Shown in pieces: positions 7,027-16,140 of a stretch of 64,000 nt of DNA (positions within the stretch are counted from its first letter, which is position 1; the number at the start of each line of letters is the position of its first letter). The position numbers and the translations under genes are program-made. The stretch is from Corynebacterium tuberculostearicum (GTDB lineage: Bacteria > Actinomycetota > Actinomycetes > Mycobacteriales > Mycobacteriaceae), in NCBI RefSeq assembly GCF_030506365.1, contig NZ_CP073092.1, positions 1,984,001 to 2,048,000 of the forward strand, in the 5' to 3' direction. The notes under the pieces were generated by a model. That model did no database searches. It worked only from the letters and a program-made list of their open reading frames with translations, and had not been told where the DNA came from.

Positions 7027-7074
7027 ATTCCTGACTGTAGTTCATTTGGAATATCCCGTCAAGTTCATTTGAAC
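7013..7074. promoter_or_regulatory. Phage switch region with three operator-like repeats
   Basis: Between the divergent Cro-like and repressor genes lie three copies of AGTTCRTTTGRMA: 7013-7025, 7039-7051 and 7062-7074, spaced 26 and 23 bases start to start. The third is a near-perfect palindrome (GTTCA TT TGAAC). The spacing of about two helical turns and the position between opposing promoters fit repressor and Cro binding sites. Confidence 0.7.
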
Positions 7075-7104
7075 TTTTTTATTTTCTGGGGAATAATCGC
7101 AGGT

Positions 7105-7491
7105 ATGAGCCCCCGACCAAAAGACACAATGGACACTTTCGGCAAAGTGGTAGCCCGCCTACTGAACGACGAACGCCTACACAAAAGCGTCACCCAAGCC
7201 GAACTAGCCGAATCAACCGGAATTTCACAAAGCCAAATCTCCAAACAGATGCGCGGCACACGCGACATCAACATCGACGAACTCAGTGCCATAACCGACG
7301 CCCTGGACATTTCCCTTGTCGAACTAATCCGCAAAGCGGAACAAGAAATCAACCCTGATACCCGCAACGAGCTGGAAGAACGCCGCAAGAGGACTCGCAT
7401 GTCCAACCCGTCTGATTCAATGCCGGAAGGCGCGGTTGCATACAGCGGCCCGGACGAGGACGCGGAAAGGAATGATGTGGATGACGATTAG
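7105..7491 (+). CDS. Phage repressor (HTH_3)
   Basis: Start taken at MSPRPKDTMDTFGKVVARLL, since the longer frame would begin inside the operator repeats. 128 residues. The helix-turn-helix is VTQAELAESTGISQSQISKQ (about residues 30-49), followed by INIDELSAITDALDISLVEL. The C-terminal third is charged and probably flexible, with no peptidase domain of its own. An ImmA/IrrE metallopeptidase gene overlaps its 3' end, so prophage induction is likely to occur by proteolysis of this repressor, as in the ICEBs1 ImmR/ImmA pair. That is inference from context. Confidence 0.87.
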   Translation: MSPRPKDTMDTFGKVVARLLNDERLHKSVTQAELAESTGISQSQISKQMRGTRDINIDELSAITDALDISLVELIRKAEQEINPDTRNELEERRKRTRMSNPSDSMPEGAVAYSGPDEDAERNDVDDD

Positions 7492-7873
7492 CGCGGTAGA
7501 GCTGCACCTCCTAGCGGAGAGCATGGGCGTGCAGCTACGGCGCCACACCGGCGGGTGCCCCGGCTGGTATGACCACCACAGGCGGATAATCAGCACAAGG
7601 CGCGGTCAATCCATCGCCCAGTACAAAAGCGTGTTGGCTCACGAATTAGGACACGCCGCCCACCGTGACACCCCAACCGGCAACGGTCACTATGACCAAC
7701 GTCAAGAACGTCGCGCCGACGAATACGCCGCCCAACTACTCATCAACCCCCACGACTTCGAAGCCGCCGCCATATGGCACCACGGCCACCTCCCCGCCAT
7801 CGCAGACGAACTCGAAGTCACCCAACACATCCTCAAAACCTGGCAAACCCTACACGAAAGGCAAGCAGCCTAA
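7481..7873 (+). CDS. ImmA/IrrE-family metallopeptidase
   Basis: 130 residues from the ATG at 7481, chosen because a GGAAAGG site lies ten bases upstream; ATGs at 7472 and 7475 are alternatives. The zinc motif is HELGH within YKSVLAHELGHAAHRD, with the third ligand probably in ERRADEYAAQLLI, the standard IrrE arrangement. The gene overlaps the repressor's 3' end by 11 bases and is expected to cleave it on induction. Its stop overlaps the next gene's ATG (TAATG). Confidence 0.88.
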   Translation: MTISAVELHLLAESMGVQLRRHTGGCPGWYDHHRRIISTRRGQSIAQYKSVLAHELGHAAHRDTPTGNGHYDQRQERRADEYAAQLLINPHDFEAAAIWHHGHLPAIADELEVTQHILKTWQTLHERQAA

Positions 7874-8775
7874 TGACCCTCCTAAAGTTCCTAGGCGAAA
7901 ATTACAGCCAAGAAGTCGACCGTGAAAGCTTCTTCTTCCCTAACCTCCGAGAATTAGCCGAAGACAATCTAGCCGGCCCCGGAGAAGAGTTCGAACTCGA
8001 GCTACAGCTGCTCCCAGTTACCGACTACTACGGCATGGACAGAGCAATCATCGTCCGTGAATCAATCAATACTCTGGGCTGGCTGCCAGAGGAGGACATG
8101 GACTATTGGTGGCAGCTCGCCTGCGCTGTCCATGATGCCGGCGGGACCATCGAAGTCCCCGGCCGCGTATGGACTAGCCGCGATTGGGAGAAGGATTTCT
8201 ATTCCTCCGTGCGCTTGGATATGCCCACTATGGCGGAGGCAGAGACTGAACTCGAAAATGACGATGTAGAGCTCACTGCTACAAATCGGAAGGCGTGGAC
8301 GAGTTTCAGCAACTACATTGAAGAATATTGGGACCCACGTTGGGTGGAAGCTCACGGCATGACTGAGCAGGAAGTGGAACAGCGGGCGGAGGAAACGCAC
8401 CGTAGAGTTGAGGAATACCGCGCCCAGGGAAGTCTCGAACAGGAGAACACTAGTCCCTACGGCGGCTGGCAGCAATCGCATGCCCAGCCCTCCCCTTATC
8501 TCCAGGAGCCGCATCAGGACTACCACCACGCCGCTGCTGGTTATGCTCCGCAATATAGCCCAGCAACACATATCAGCCTGCCATTGCTGTGGTTCCTTTG
8601 GCTCGTCCTAGGACTTTTCGGAGGTCACCGTTTCTACCTCGGGAACATCGGAATTGGCATCATTCAGTTGTTCACCGCAGGCGGTTTCGGAATCTGGTGG
8701 CTGATAGACGCATTCATCATGCACAACCGAGCTCGCGCCCTTGAATCCGGTACAGAACCGCGCATCAAATTCTAG
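7873..8775 (+). CDS. Prophage TM2-domain membrane protein, 300 aa
   Basis: The start MTLLKFLGENYSQEVD overlaps the metallopeptidase stop. The N-terminal two thirds are soluble and acidic, including a beta segment (LPVTDYYGMDRAIIVRESI) that faintly recalls a HIRAN domain, and a Gln/Pro/Tyr-rich linker (about 215-250). The C-terminal 60 residues are a TM2 domain: two hydrophobic helices joined by GLFGGHRFYLGNIGIGIIQL, the family signature. Because it is expressed with the repressor in the lysogenic arm, a role in the lysogen, such as blocking superinfection, is plausible. No enzyme motif is visible. Confidence 0.75.
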   Translation: MTLLKFLGENYSQEVDRESFFFPNLRELAEDNLAGPGEEFELELQLLPVTDYYGMDRAIIVRESINTLGWLPEEDMDYWWQLACAVHDAGGTIEVPGRVWTSRDWEKDFYSSVRLDMPTMAEAETELENDDVELTATNRKAWTSFSNYIEEYWDPRWVEAHGMTEQEVEQRAEETHRRVEEYRAQGSLEQENTSPYGGWQQSHAQPSPYLQEPHQDYHHAAAGYAPQYSPATHISLPLLWFLWLVLGLFGGHRFYLGNIGIGIIQLFTAGGFGIWWLIDAFIMHNRARALESGTEPRIKF

Positions 8776-9017
8776 AAAATAGGGCTGCCTCGCGCAGTAA
8801 AACTGGGGGTGGCCCCGTGGAGCTGAGCTCAATACACGAGGCCACCCTGGGCCCACGGGGGGATGTGGGCCACCAGCAGTATAAGACAAACCCGCCCCTG
8901 ACGCCTGTTATGTGGAAGTGCAGCACCAAGGGCGGGATTAGGAATCGCAAACCCTCATGGGTTTGGAGTTGTCGCCCGGGGCGTTCTTTCAGCCCTGGCT
9001 AACAAGGAGAAAGCATA
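8776..9017. other. Structured non-coding segment before the integrase
   Basis: No gene is seen. Strong inverted repeats are present: GGGTGGCC-C-CGTG pairs with CACG-A-GGCCACCC (about 8805-8848), then GGGCCCAC with GTGGGCC (about 8849-8871), and AAACCC with GGGTTT (about 8950-8965). The last may end transcription of the lysogeny operon; the first two are too elaborate for a terminator alone and could be a small RNA or an integrase leader. Confidence 0.4.
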
Positions 9018-10145
9018 GTGGCAAGCATTAAACCGTACAAGACAGCAAAAGGGCGGGCGTGGCGAGTCCAGTACCGTGACCCCGCGGGGAAGAACCGCAC
9101 TAAGCAGGGCTTCCGAACCAAAAACGAGGCCCAAGCCTGGGCGGATAAAAACTCCACCACCATACGCACCGGCGACTGGATAGACCCCAACGCTGGAAAA
9201 GCCACCGTGGACGAACTTCACCCCGCATGGTGGGCAACCCTCGCACCACGCAAACCCAACTATCGCCGCCAACTTAATTCCGCGTGGGAGCACCACGTTA
9301 AACCCCACTGGGGGCACAGGAAAGTAAACAGCATCAAGCCCTCGGAGGTGCAGGAGTGGGTAGGGTCAATAGAGAAACAGCGCCCTGGGCGCGAGCAAGA
9401 CACCACACCATCAGCAACCCTAATTCTGAACTGCCATGCGGTACTCATGCAGATTCTCGAAGTAGCAGTCAACGACGGACTAATACGTAAAAATCCCGCC
9501 AAGGGCGTCAAGCTACCGAAGAAACCAGGCCCGGTGAAAGTGTATCTCACGCAAGAGCAGCTTAACGCCCTGGTGCGTGAATGTGGCCCGCGTGGTGACA
9601 TTATCGCGGTGTTAGGCACGTGTGGTTTGCGGTGGGGTGAGTTGGCCGGCCTGCGGGTGAGGGATGTGAATGTGCTTCGGCGTCGTTTGACGGTGGCGCA
9701 GGCGATTGCTCGTGATGATTCTGGTGAGTGGGTGCCGATGGAGCCTAAGTCGTGGGAGCAGCGGACGGTGGCGGTTCCGGCGTCGATTATGCCGCTTATT
9801 GTGAAAGCTATTGAGGGTAAGGGGCTGGATGAGTTTGTGTGGGAGCGGCCTTCTGGTGGGTGCCTGCGCCCGTTGGGGCATACGTCGTTCTTTGCTCATG
9901 CGGTGAAGCGGTGTGTCCGGGATGGGGTGATTTCGGACAGTCTTACTCCGCATGGTTTGCGGCATGTGGCGGCGGGGTTGATGGTGGCGTCTGGTGCGTC
10001 GGTGAAGGCGGTGCAAAAGCAGCTGGGCCACAAGTCCGCGATGCTCACCTTGGATACCTACGCAGATTTGTTTGATGGTGACCTGGATGAGGTGGCTGGC
10101 CGTATGGATGAGGGGCTGCGTGGGTTGTCGTGGGGTGTGGCGTAG
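9018..10145 (+). CDS. int: Tyrosine-type phage integrase
   Basis: 375 residues, GTG start preceded by AAGGAG. An AP2-like arm-binding N-terminus (AWRVQYRDPAGKNRTKQGFR) is followed by a core-binding domain (about 60-165) and the catalytic domain (about 175-370). The catalytic residues are Arg205 (CGLRWGELAGL), His312 and Arg315 (HGLRH), His338 (LGHKS) and Tyr348 (TLDTYADLF). It ends 78 bases from the 3' end of tRNA-Val, the usual position for an element integrated in a tRNA gene. Codon usage changes abruptly near residue 190: the first part favours C-ending codons, the catalytic part G- and T-ending codons, suggesting a recombinant gene. Confidence 0.95.
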   Translation: MASIKPYKTAKGRAWRVQYRDPAGKNRTKQGFRTKNEAQAWADKNSTTIRTGDWIDPNAGKATVDELHPAWWATLAPRKPNYRRQLNSAWEHHVKPHWGHRKVNSIKPSEVQEWVGSIEKQRPGREQDTTPSATLILNCHAVLMQILEVAVNDGLIRKNPAKGVKLPKKPGPVKVYLTQEQLNALVRECGPRGDIIAVLGTCGLRWGELAGLRVRDVNVLRRRLTVAQAIARDDSGEWVPMEPKSWEQRTVAVPASIMPLIVKAIEGKGLDEFVWERPSGGCLRPLGHTSFFAHAVKRCVRDGVISDSLTPHGLRHVAAGLMVASGASVKAVQKQLGHKSAMLTLDTYADLFDGDLDEVAGRMDEGLRGLSWGVA

Positions 10146-10182
10146 TTTTTCGGATGCAGCGTTTTTGTCGTGGAATTGAGTA

Positions 10183-10215
10183 AGACCCCCTCTCCGATTT
10201 CTCGAAAAGGGGCTC
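10183..10215. terminator. Terminator-like hairpin between integrase and tRNA-Val
   Basis: AGACCCCCT and AGGGGCTCT can pair around an AT-rich loop. It may end the integrase transcript and, on the other strand, the tRNA-Val transcript. Confidence 0.4.
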
Positions 10216-10223
10216 TGACCTTG

Positions 10224-10296
10224 TGCGGCCTGAGGGGATCGAACCCCCGACCTATTGGGTGTAAACCAATTGCTCTTCCAGCTGAGCTAAAGCCGC
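10224..10296 (-). tRNA. tRNA-Val(TAC), probable attachment site
   Basis: A full cloverleaf reads on the minus strand. The acceptor stem GCGGCTT pairs with AGGCCGC with one G-T pair, the anticodon loop is TTTACAC (anticodon TAC, valine) and the T arm is GGTTCGATCC. The 3' end faces the integrase gene, so this gene was probably the integration site of the element to the left. The matching copy at the other end lies outside the window. Confidence 0.95.
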
Positions 10297-10364
10297 ATGC
10301 GCTCTTGCGCTGTTAGAAACAGTAGCGCAGGTTGCTAAAGCAACACAAATCGGCAGGTAAAGCC

Positions 10365-10763
10365 CTACTTCTTGGTGTAGCCGCGCTGCACCAAGCACGA
10401 GCCTTGCCACTCGCCTAGGCGCTCCGCCTTGGTCTGCACCAGGCCTGCCAGCTGAGCGGACTCAGAGATGAGCCCAGGCTCTACGGTTCCCGGCTTGCCG
10501 GCGCCCGGAGTAAGCAGCCAGACTGCGCCGTTATCGGCCAGCGGGCGGCTCGCGTCCACCAGTCCATCCACAAGGTCGCCATCTTCTTCGCGCCACCAAA
10601 GAAGAACTACATCGCACAGCTCGTCATTTTCTTCTTCCAAGAAGTCGTCGCCGAGCACGGCCTCGATCGATTCAGAGATTGCGGTATCGCAATCCTCGTC
10701 CCAACCAAGCTCCAGGGCGATCTGCCCTTCCTTGATTCCGAGCTTGACTGCAGCGTCAGCCAC
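10365..10763 (-). CDS. DUF3052 family protein
   Basis: 132 residues from a GTG start. The conserved actinobacterial beginning is (V)ADAAVKLGIKEGQIALELG, and a GGAAGG site lies before it. The upstream extension of the frame into the aceE leader is not used. DUF3052 proteins are small cytoplasmic proteins conserved in mycolic-acid bacteria and typically encoded next to aceE, as here. Their function is not established. Acidic stretches (DDFLEEENDELCDVVLLWWR) and a C-terminal GTVEPGLISESAQLAGL segment are typical. Confidence 0.88.
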   Translation of the reverse strand: MADAAVKLGIKEGQIALELGWDEDCDTAISESIEAVLGDDFLEEENDELCDVVLLWWREEDGDLVDGLVDASRPLADNGAVWLLTPGAGKPGTVEPGLISESAQLAGLVQTKAERLGEWQGSCLVQRGYTKK

Positions 10764-11100
10764 TATGCATTTCCTTCCTAATTTAGTGAATGTCTGGGCC
10801 GCGTATCGCCCGCATCCTGCGGGTAAATCGCGGCTTAATAGAAGTATTTTAACGCCCACCGGCCCCTTTTACCCGCCTAAGGGCCGCAATTCCCCCATTT
10901 TGCAGGCCCTGCCGCCAGCGCAGCTGGCTCCACAGAGTTAGCAAACTACCCTCTTTTACCCCACCGAAATTTACAAAGATACTGGTTATGGCGATGTAAC
11001 GTACCGCACGTCCCCTTAAGTCGGACTTCACAACGACTGTGGATCTGTGAGCGCGTATCCTAGTAAGCAAACTGTGCAGACCCTTAAATAGGAGGTTTAA
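10764..11100. promoter_or_regulatory. Divergent promoter region of DUF3052 and aceE
   Basis: 337 bases with no gene. It must carry the promoters of both divergent genes. A TAGGAGG ribosome-binding site ends about six bases before the aceE ATG. I could not assign promoter boxes with confidence. Confidence 0.5.
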
Positions 11101-13848
11101 ATGGCCGAGAAGGACGCCCACCAGGGCGACTCCAACTTCCCCCTCATCCGCGACGGCGTTGCATCGTATCTTCACGATAATGATCCAGAAGAGACCCGCG
11201 AGTGGATGGACTCCCTCGATGGTCTGCTGGACCACTCCGATCCGGAGCGCGCCCGCTACCTGATGCTGCGCCTGCTCGAGCGCGCCACTGCGAAGCGCGT
11301 TGAGATGCCATCGTTGACGTCTACGGACTTCGTCAACACCATCCCCACCACCATGGAGCCGGAGTTCCCAGGTGATGAGGAGCTGGAAAAGCGCTACCGC
11401 CGCTGGATCCGCTGGAACGCAGCCATCATGGTGCACCGCGCACAGCGCCCGGGCATTGGTGTGGGCGGCCACATCTCCACCTACGCAGGCGCTGCCCCGC
11501 TGTATGAGGTCGGCCTAAACCACTTCTTCAAGGGCAAGGACGATCCTTCGGGCGGCGACCAGGTCTTCTTCCAGGGCCACGCTTCCCCGGGCATGTACGC
11601 GCGCGCATACATGGAAGGCCGCCTAACCGAAAAGGATCTTGATAGCTTCCGCCAAGAGGTCTCCCGCGGTGAGGGCGAGGGCCTGCCGTCCTACCCGCAC
11701 CCGCGCCTGATGCCATGGTTCTGGGAATTCCCCACCGTGTCCATGGGCTTGGGCCCGATTAACGCTATCTACCAGGCACGCTTTAATAAGTACCTGGAGA
11801 CCCGCGGCATCAAGGACACCTCCAACCAGCACGTCTGGGCTTTCTTGGGCGATGGCGAGATGGACGAGCCAGAATCCCGCGGTCTGCTGCAGATCGCATC
11901 CCTCTACGAGCTGGATAACCTCACCTTCGTGGTCAACTGCAACCTGCAGCGCCTTGACGGCCCGGTTCGCGGCAATACCCAGATCATCCAGGAGCTGGAG
12001 TCCTTCTTCCGCGGCGCCGGCTGGGAGGTCATCAAGGTTATTTGGGGCCGCGGCTGGGATAAGCTGCTGGAAAAGGACACCGAGGGTGCCCTGGTCAACG
12101 TCATGAACACCACCTCCGATGGTGACTACCAGACCTTCAAGGCCAACGACGGCGCCTATGTGCGCGAGCACTTCTTCGGCCGCGATGAGCGCACGGCCAA
12201 GCTGGTAGAAGACATGTCCGATGATGAGATTTGGGCACTGCGCCGCGGCGGCCACGATTACCGCAAGGTCTACGCCGCCTACGCTCGCGCGCTGGAGAAC
12301 AAGGGCACCGGCAAGCCAACCGTCATCCTGGCGCACACCATTAAGGGCTATGGCCTGGGCCACAACTTCGAGGGCCGCAACGCCACCCACCAGATGAAGA
12401 AGCTGACCCTGGATGATCTGAAGCGCTTCCGCGATAAGCAGGAGATTCCGTTCTCCGATGAGGAGCTGGAGAAGGATCCGTACCTGCCGCCGTACTACCA
12501 CCCGGGCAAGGATTCCCCGGAGATCAAGTACATGCTGGAGCGTCGTAAAGAGCTCGGCGGCTTCCTGCCGGAGCGCCGTGAGGACTTCACCCCGCTTGAG
12601 GCACCTGCGCTGGATAAGCTGCGCTCCGTGCGCAAGGGCTCCGGCAAGCAGGAAGTAGCCACCACCATGGCCTTGGTGCGCACCTTCAAGGAAATCATGC
12701 GCAACAAGGAGCTGGGCAAGCGCGTCGTGCCGATCATTCCGGACGAGGCCCGCACCTTTGGTATGGACTCCTGGTTCCCCACCATGAAGATCTGGAACCC
12801 GCGCGGCCAGAACTACGTGCCGGTTGACCATGACCTGATGCTTTCCTACCGCGAGGCCACCGACGGCCAGATCATGCACGAGGGAATTTCTGAGGCCGGC
12901 GCCGCTGCCTCCTTCACCGCGGCAGCTACGTCCTACGCCACCCAGGGCGAGGCCATGATTCCGCTGTACATCTTCTACTCGATGTTCGGCTTCCAGCGCA
13001 CCGGCGATGCCTTCTGGGCGGCCGGTGACCAGATGGGCCGCGGCTTCATTATCGGCGCTACCGCCGGCCGCACCACCCTGACCGGTGAGGGCCTGCAGCA
13101 CATGGACGGCCACTCCCCGGTCTTGGCCGCTACCAACCCGGCCGTGGTTTCTTATGACCCGGCCTTCGGCTACGAGGTTGCGCACCTGGTCACCCGCGGC
13201 ATTGAGCGCATGTACGGCAAGGACAACGAGGCCATCATGTACTACCTCACCGTCTACAACGAGCCGGTGCACCAGCCTGCCGAGCCGGAGGACTTGGACG
13301 TGGAGGGCCTGCACAAGGGCATCTACCACTACAACACCGCAGAGGGCGGCTCCATTGCCGCCAATATCTTGGCTTCCGGCGTGGGCGTGCACGAGGCGCT
13401 GCGCGCGCAGCAGCTGCTTGCCGACGACTTCGATGTCAAGGCCTCCATCTTCTCCGTCACCTCCTGGAACGAACTGGCCCGCGACGGTGCCCGCCGCAAC
13501 AAGGAGGCCCTGCGCAAGGGCGAGGAGCCGACCGAGGCATTTGCTACCTCCCAGCTCAAGGGCTACGAGGGTCCGTTCGTTGGCGTCTCTGACTTCACCA
13601 CCGAGCTGCAGGAGCAGATCCGCCCGTACGTCCCAGGTACCTACATCACCTTGGGTGCGGATGGCTTCGGCTTCTCCGATACTCGCGAGGGCGCACGCCG
13701 CTACTTCAACATCGATGCCGAGTCCATCGTCGTCGCCGTACTCGATGGCCTGGCTCGCGAGGGCAAGATTGAGCGCTCCGTAGTGGAGAAGGCAGCCAAG
13801 GATCTCAAGCTGGATGATCCGACCGCTACCACCCACATCGAGGACTAA
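11101..13848 (+). CDS. aceE: Pyruvate dehydrogenase E1 component, homodimeric
   Basis: 915 residues, the normal length for AceE. It decarboxylates pyruvate with thiamine diphosphate and passes the acetyl group to lipoyl-E2. The thiamine diphosphate motif runs from GDGEMDEPE through to [16 protein letters not shown] (about residues 250-287). [20 protein letters not shown] and [20 protein letters not shown] (about 597-617) are signature segments of the alpha-keto acid E1 family. It is expressed alone, with E2 elsewhere, as in corynebacteria where AceE joins a hybrid complex with the oxoglutarate dehydrogenase OdhA. Codon usage is strongly biased, as for a highly expressed gene. A strong terminator follows. 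The 744-codon open frame on the opposite strand is a shadow of this bias. Confidence 0.98.
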   Translation: MAEKDAHQGDSNFPLIRDGVASYLHDNDPEETREWMDSLDGLLDHSDPERARYLMLRLLERATAKRVEMPSLTSTDFVNTIPTTMEPEFPGDEELEKRYRRWIRWNAAIMVHRAQRPGIGVGGHISTYAGAAPLYEVGLNHFFKGKDDPSGGDQVFFQGHASPGMYARAYMEGRLTEKDLDSFRQEVSRGEGEGLPSYPHPRLMPWFWEFPTVSMGLGPINAIYQARFNKYLETRGIKDTSNQHVWAFLGDGEMDEPESRGLLQIASLYELDNLTFVVNCNLQRLDGPVRGNTQIIQELESFFRGAGWEVIKVIWGRGWDKLLEKDTEGALVNVMNTTSDGDYQTFKANDGAYVREHFFGRDERTAKLVEDMSDDEIWALRRGGHDYRKVYAAYARALENKGTGKPTVILAHTIKGYGLGHNFEGRNATHQMKKLTLDDLKRFRDKQEIPFSDEELEKDPYLPPYYHPGKDSPEIKYMLERRKELGGFLPERREDFTPLEAPALDKLRSVRKGSGKQEVATTMALVRTFKEIMRNKELGKRVVPIIPDEARTFGMDSWFPTMKIWNPRGQNYVPVDHDLMLSYREATDGQIMHEGISEAGAAASFTAAATSYATQGEAMIPLYIFYSMFGFQRTGDAFWAAGDQMGRGFIIGATAGRTTLTGEGLQHMDGHSPVLAATNPAVVSYDPAFGYEVAHLVTRGIERMYGKDNEAIMYYLTVYNEPVHQPAEPEDLDVEGLHKGIYHYNTAEGGSIAANILASGVGVHEALRAQQLLADDFDVKASIFSVTSWNELARDGARRNKEALRKGEEPTEAFATSQLKGYEGPFVGVSDFTTELQEQIRPYVPGTYITLGADGFGFSDTREGARRYFNIDAESIVVAVLDGLAREGKIERSVVEKAAKDLKLDDPTATTHIED

Positions 13849-13887
13849 CCCCCGCATTGGTGCGGGCTAGACCCCGCGCCACGCGCT

Positions 13888-13924
13888 AAAAAGGCGCCGC
13901 CGGCTTCCCGCCGCGGCGCCTTTT
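13888..13924 (+). terminator. Rho-independent terminator after aceE
   Basis: AAAAAGGCGCCGC pairs with GCGGCGCCTTTT around a short loop. It can act in both directions and separates aceE from the convergent hydrolase gene. Confidence 0.9.
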
Positions 13925-13959
13925 GCATGCCTCGAGAGAGGCTCTATCGAGCAGCCTGC

Positions 13960-14958
13960 CTACACCTCGTCGAGGACGCGGCCGAGCGCCGCGGAGATGG
14001 CCTCAGGATCTTCGAGGATCACCATGTGCCCGGATCCTTCCACCGTCTGCAGGCTCGCGGCTGGCCAATTCTCACAGAGCACTTCGGATTGCGAACGCGG
14101 GGTCACGATATCGGCGGTGCCCACCACTACCTCACCGTGGAGCTTCGCCAGCCTTTCGGCGGCGCCGTACTCAGCGTGCTCCAGAAGATCGTCGAAGAAA
14201 CCGGAGTAGGAGGCCAAGGGGGTATCGAGAAGCATGGCAACGTGGAACTGCAGCTTCTCCATCTGTGGAAAGCCGGCTAGGGTCACGGCAAAAAGCGGAG
14301 CGATAAAGCGGGCAAGTTCAAAGCGGGCGTTATCGACGCGCCCGGGCAGGCGCAAGCACAGGCGGTAGAGCGCGTGCAGGGATTTGGACTGCAAGATCTG
14401 GGCCACGCCCTTGGCCGCAAAGCGCCGCATAGAAGTAGAAATCAGCAACGCGCCCTTGATGCGCTCATAAACCTCGGCCGGCGCACGGCGGATGAGGTTC
14501 AAGGCAACCATGCCGCCCAGGGAATGGCCCACGATGACCAAGTTTCCGTGGGGAGCGCGCTCGCGGATGACAGCTAGGACGTCGTCGGCAGCCGCGTCAA
14601 CCGTGCACTCTCCTGGGGCGACCGTGGAGGATTGCCCATGCCCACGCAGGTCCAGCAACAGTGCGCGCGCGTTGCGGTCGCGCAAGTAATTGGCCTGGTC
14701 ATAATAGGCTTCTGAGGACAGGCAATAGCCGTGGATGAAGACCACCGTCACCGGTGCGTCCTCTTGGCCAACTTCGTACCAGGCGATGTCTAGGCCATCG
14801 TGGTCCACAGTGCCGGAGGCGCTGATCTGGGTAAGGCCAGGCTCGGTGGAGGGATCATGCAATCCGCCATAGAGCTTTTCTAGCTCGGCGCGGTGCGAGG
14901 GGCGCAGGCGCTTGAGCCAACTACGCGCCACAACGGAAGAACGTTTTCTCAATGCCAT
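13960..14958 (-). CDS. Alpha/beta-hydrolase
   Basis: 332 residues from MALRKRSSVVARSWLKRLRP at 14958; a longer upstream frame only shadows the acyl carrier gene. The fold is shown by the oxyanion motif FIHGYCLSS (about 74-82), the nucleophile elbow GHSLGG (Ser146), an acid in GTADIVTP (Asp283) and the catalytic His311 in GSGHMVILED. The first 45 residues are basic and may be a membrane-associating or linker segment. It is divergent from the acyl carrier protein gene with only 27 bases between starts, so the two share a promoter region. A lipid or acyl-ester substrate is a reasonable guess; specificity cannot be read. Confidence 0.88.
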   Translation of the reverse strand: MALRKRSSVVARSWLKRLRPSHRAELEKLYGGLHDPSTEPGLTQISASGTVDHDGLDIAWYEVGQEDAPVTVVFIHGYCLSSEAYYDQANYLRDRNARALLLDLRGHGQSSTVAPGECTVDAAADDVLAVIRERAPHGNLVIVGHSLGGMVALNLIRRAPAEVYERIKGALLISTSMRRFAAKGVAQILQSKSLHALYRLCLRLPGRVDNARFELARFIAPLFAVTLAGFPQMEKLQFHVAMLLDTPLASYSGFFDDLLEHAEYGAAERLAKLHGEVVVGTADIVTPRSQSEVLCENWPAASLQTVEGSGHMVILEDPEAISAALGRVLDEV

Positions 14959-14985
14959 AACGGGATCAATACTAGACTGGTGGGC

Positions 14986-15279
14986 ATGGCAAACGACCTC
15001 AGTGCCCAATTGCAGGCAAAGTTCAATGCGAGTGCGCCGGACAAGGAGCCGGAGCGAGATACTCTCGGCCAGCTCATCGCACTCATCCACAAGGTCACCG
15101 GGACCGAGGAAGACTTGGGCCGCGAGACCCGCCTGAAGGATATCGGCGTGGAGTCGCTCGATCTGGTGGAGCTCACCGTGCGCGCGGAAGAGGCCTTCCA
15201 GGTGCGTTTTTCTGAGGAGACGATGCTCAACAGCGAAACCATCGGCGATATCGCCGAGTATGTGGAGGATCACCAATGA
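14986..15279 (+). CDS. acpP: Acyl carrier protein
   Basis: 97 residues starting MANDLSAQLQAKF. The phosphopantetheine attachment site is Ser57 in GVESLDLVEL. The remainder has the acidic four-helix ACP pattern (EETMLNSETIGDIAEYVEDH at the end). It carries growing acyl chains; in corynebacteria with type I fatty acid synthase, a free ACP is more likely to serve lipid modification or mycolate-related steps. A TACTAG box ten bases before the ATG suggests a very short leader. The stop overlaps the start of the HAD gene (ATGA), so the two are co-translated. Confidence 0.93.
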   Translation: MANDLSAQLQAKFNASAPDKEPERDTLGQLIALIHKVTGTEEDLGRETRLKDIGVESLDLVELTVRAEEAFQVRFSEETMLNSETIGDIAEYVEDHQ

Positions 15280-16061
15280 TTTCTTATCTATCAGACATGG
15301 ACGGCGTGCTCATCAAAGAAGGTGAGATGATCCCTGGCGCCGATAAATTTATCCAGGCACTCAAAGACAATGACATCGAGTACATGGTGCTGACCAATAA
15401 CTCCATGTCTACCCCGCGGGACCTATCTGCACGCCTGCGCAATACCGGTCTGGATATCCCTGCAGAGCGCATCTGGACCTCCGCTACCGCTACCGCTAAC
15501 TTTCTTTCCAGCCAGGTAAGTTCCAGCAAGGCCTACGTAGTTGGCGAATCCGGCCTGACCACCGCCATGCACGAGGCGGGCTGGATCCTCACCAACGATG
15601 ACCCGGACTTCGTTGTACTTGGCGAGACCCGCACCTATTCCTTTGAGGCGATTACCACCGCCATTAACCTCATCCGCGATGGTGCACGCTTTATTGCCAC
15701 CAACCCGGATGTCACCGGCCCCGCCCCCACGGGCGTACTTCCAGCTACGGGCGCCGTGGCTGCGCTCATTACCGCCGCCACCAACCGCGAGCCTTATTAC
15801 GTGGGCAAGCCTAACCCGGTCATGATGCGTTCGGCGCTGAATAATATCGGCGCCCACTCGGAGGAGACGATCATGATTGGTGACCGCATGGATACCGACG
15901 TGAAGGCGGGCCTTGAGGCCGGCATGCGCACGGTACTGGTGCGCTCCGGCATTTCCGATGACCACGAGATTTCCCGCTACCCGTACCGCCCGTCGGCCGT
16001 GCTGAAATCCGTGGCGGAGCTGCCAGACAAGATCCTGGATCCTTTCGCAGAGGCGGAATAG
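15276..16061 (+). CDS. HAD-IIA family sugar/nucleotide phosphatase (NagD-like)
   Basis: 261 residues. The HAD motifs are in order: DMDGVLIKEG (nucleophile Asp7, acid Asp9), LTNNSMST (motif II, Thr40), a Lys in VGKPNPVMM (motif III) and IGDRMDTDVKAGLEAG (motif IV). The cap between motifs II and III is of the C2a type, as in NagD and 4-nitrophenylphosphatases. The start overlaps the ACP stop by four bases, giving a two-gene operon whose link to acyl carriers is conserved in corynebacteria. The natural substrate is unknown. Confidence 0.92.
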   Translation: MISYLSDMDGVLIKEGEMIPGADKFIQALKDNDIEYMVLTNNSMSTPRDLSARLRNTGLDIPAERIWTSATATANFLSSQVSSSKAYVVGESGLTTAMHEAGWILTNDDPDFVVLGETRTYSFEAITTAINLIRDGARFIATNPDVTGPAPTGVLPATGAVAALITAATNREPYYVGKPNPVMMRSALNNIGAHSEETIMIGDRMDTDVKAGLEAGMRTVLVRSGISDDHEISRYPYRPSAVLKSVAELPDKILDPFAEAE

Positions 16062-16094
16062 CCCGTTCCCGAGGAGACCATCCGGCGGCAGAAA

Positions 16095-16133
16095 GAAAGG
16101 GGTTGGCCAGCAGCAGCTGGTCCAACCCCTTTC
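16095..16133. terminator. Bidirectional terminator
   Basis: GAAAGGGGTTGG pairs perfectly with CCAACCCCTTTC, with a further inner CCAGC stem. It separates the convergent HAD gene and the 16141-16659 gene. Confidence 0.85.
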
Positions 16134-16140
16134 GTGCCTT

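Noticed and set aside
11623..13857. A 744-codon open frame on the strand opposite to aceE
   Set aside because: It lies wholly within the highly expressed aceE gene and is Val/Ala/Gly/His-rich, a typical shadow of strong codon bias. No start site or domain supports it.
13960..15276. An N-terminally longer version of the alpha/beta-hydrolase
   Set aside because: The extra 106 residues are the antisense of the acyl carrier gene and have no fold; the ATG at 14958 gives a normal hydrolase.
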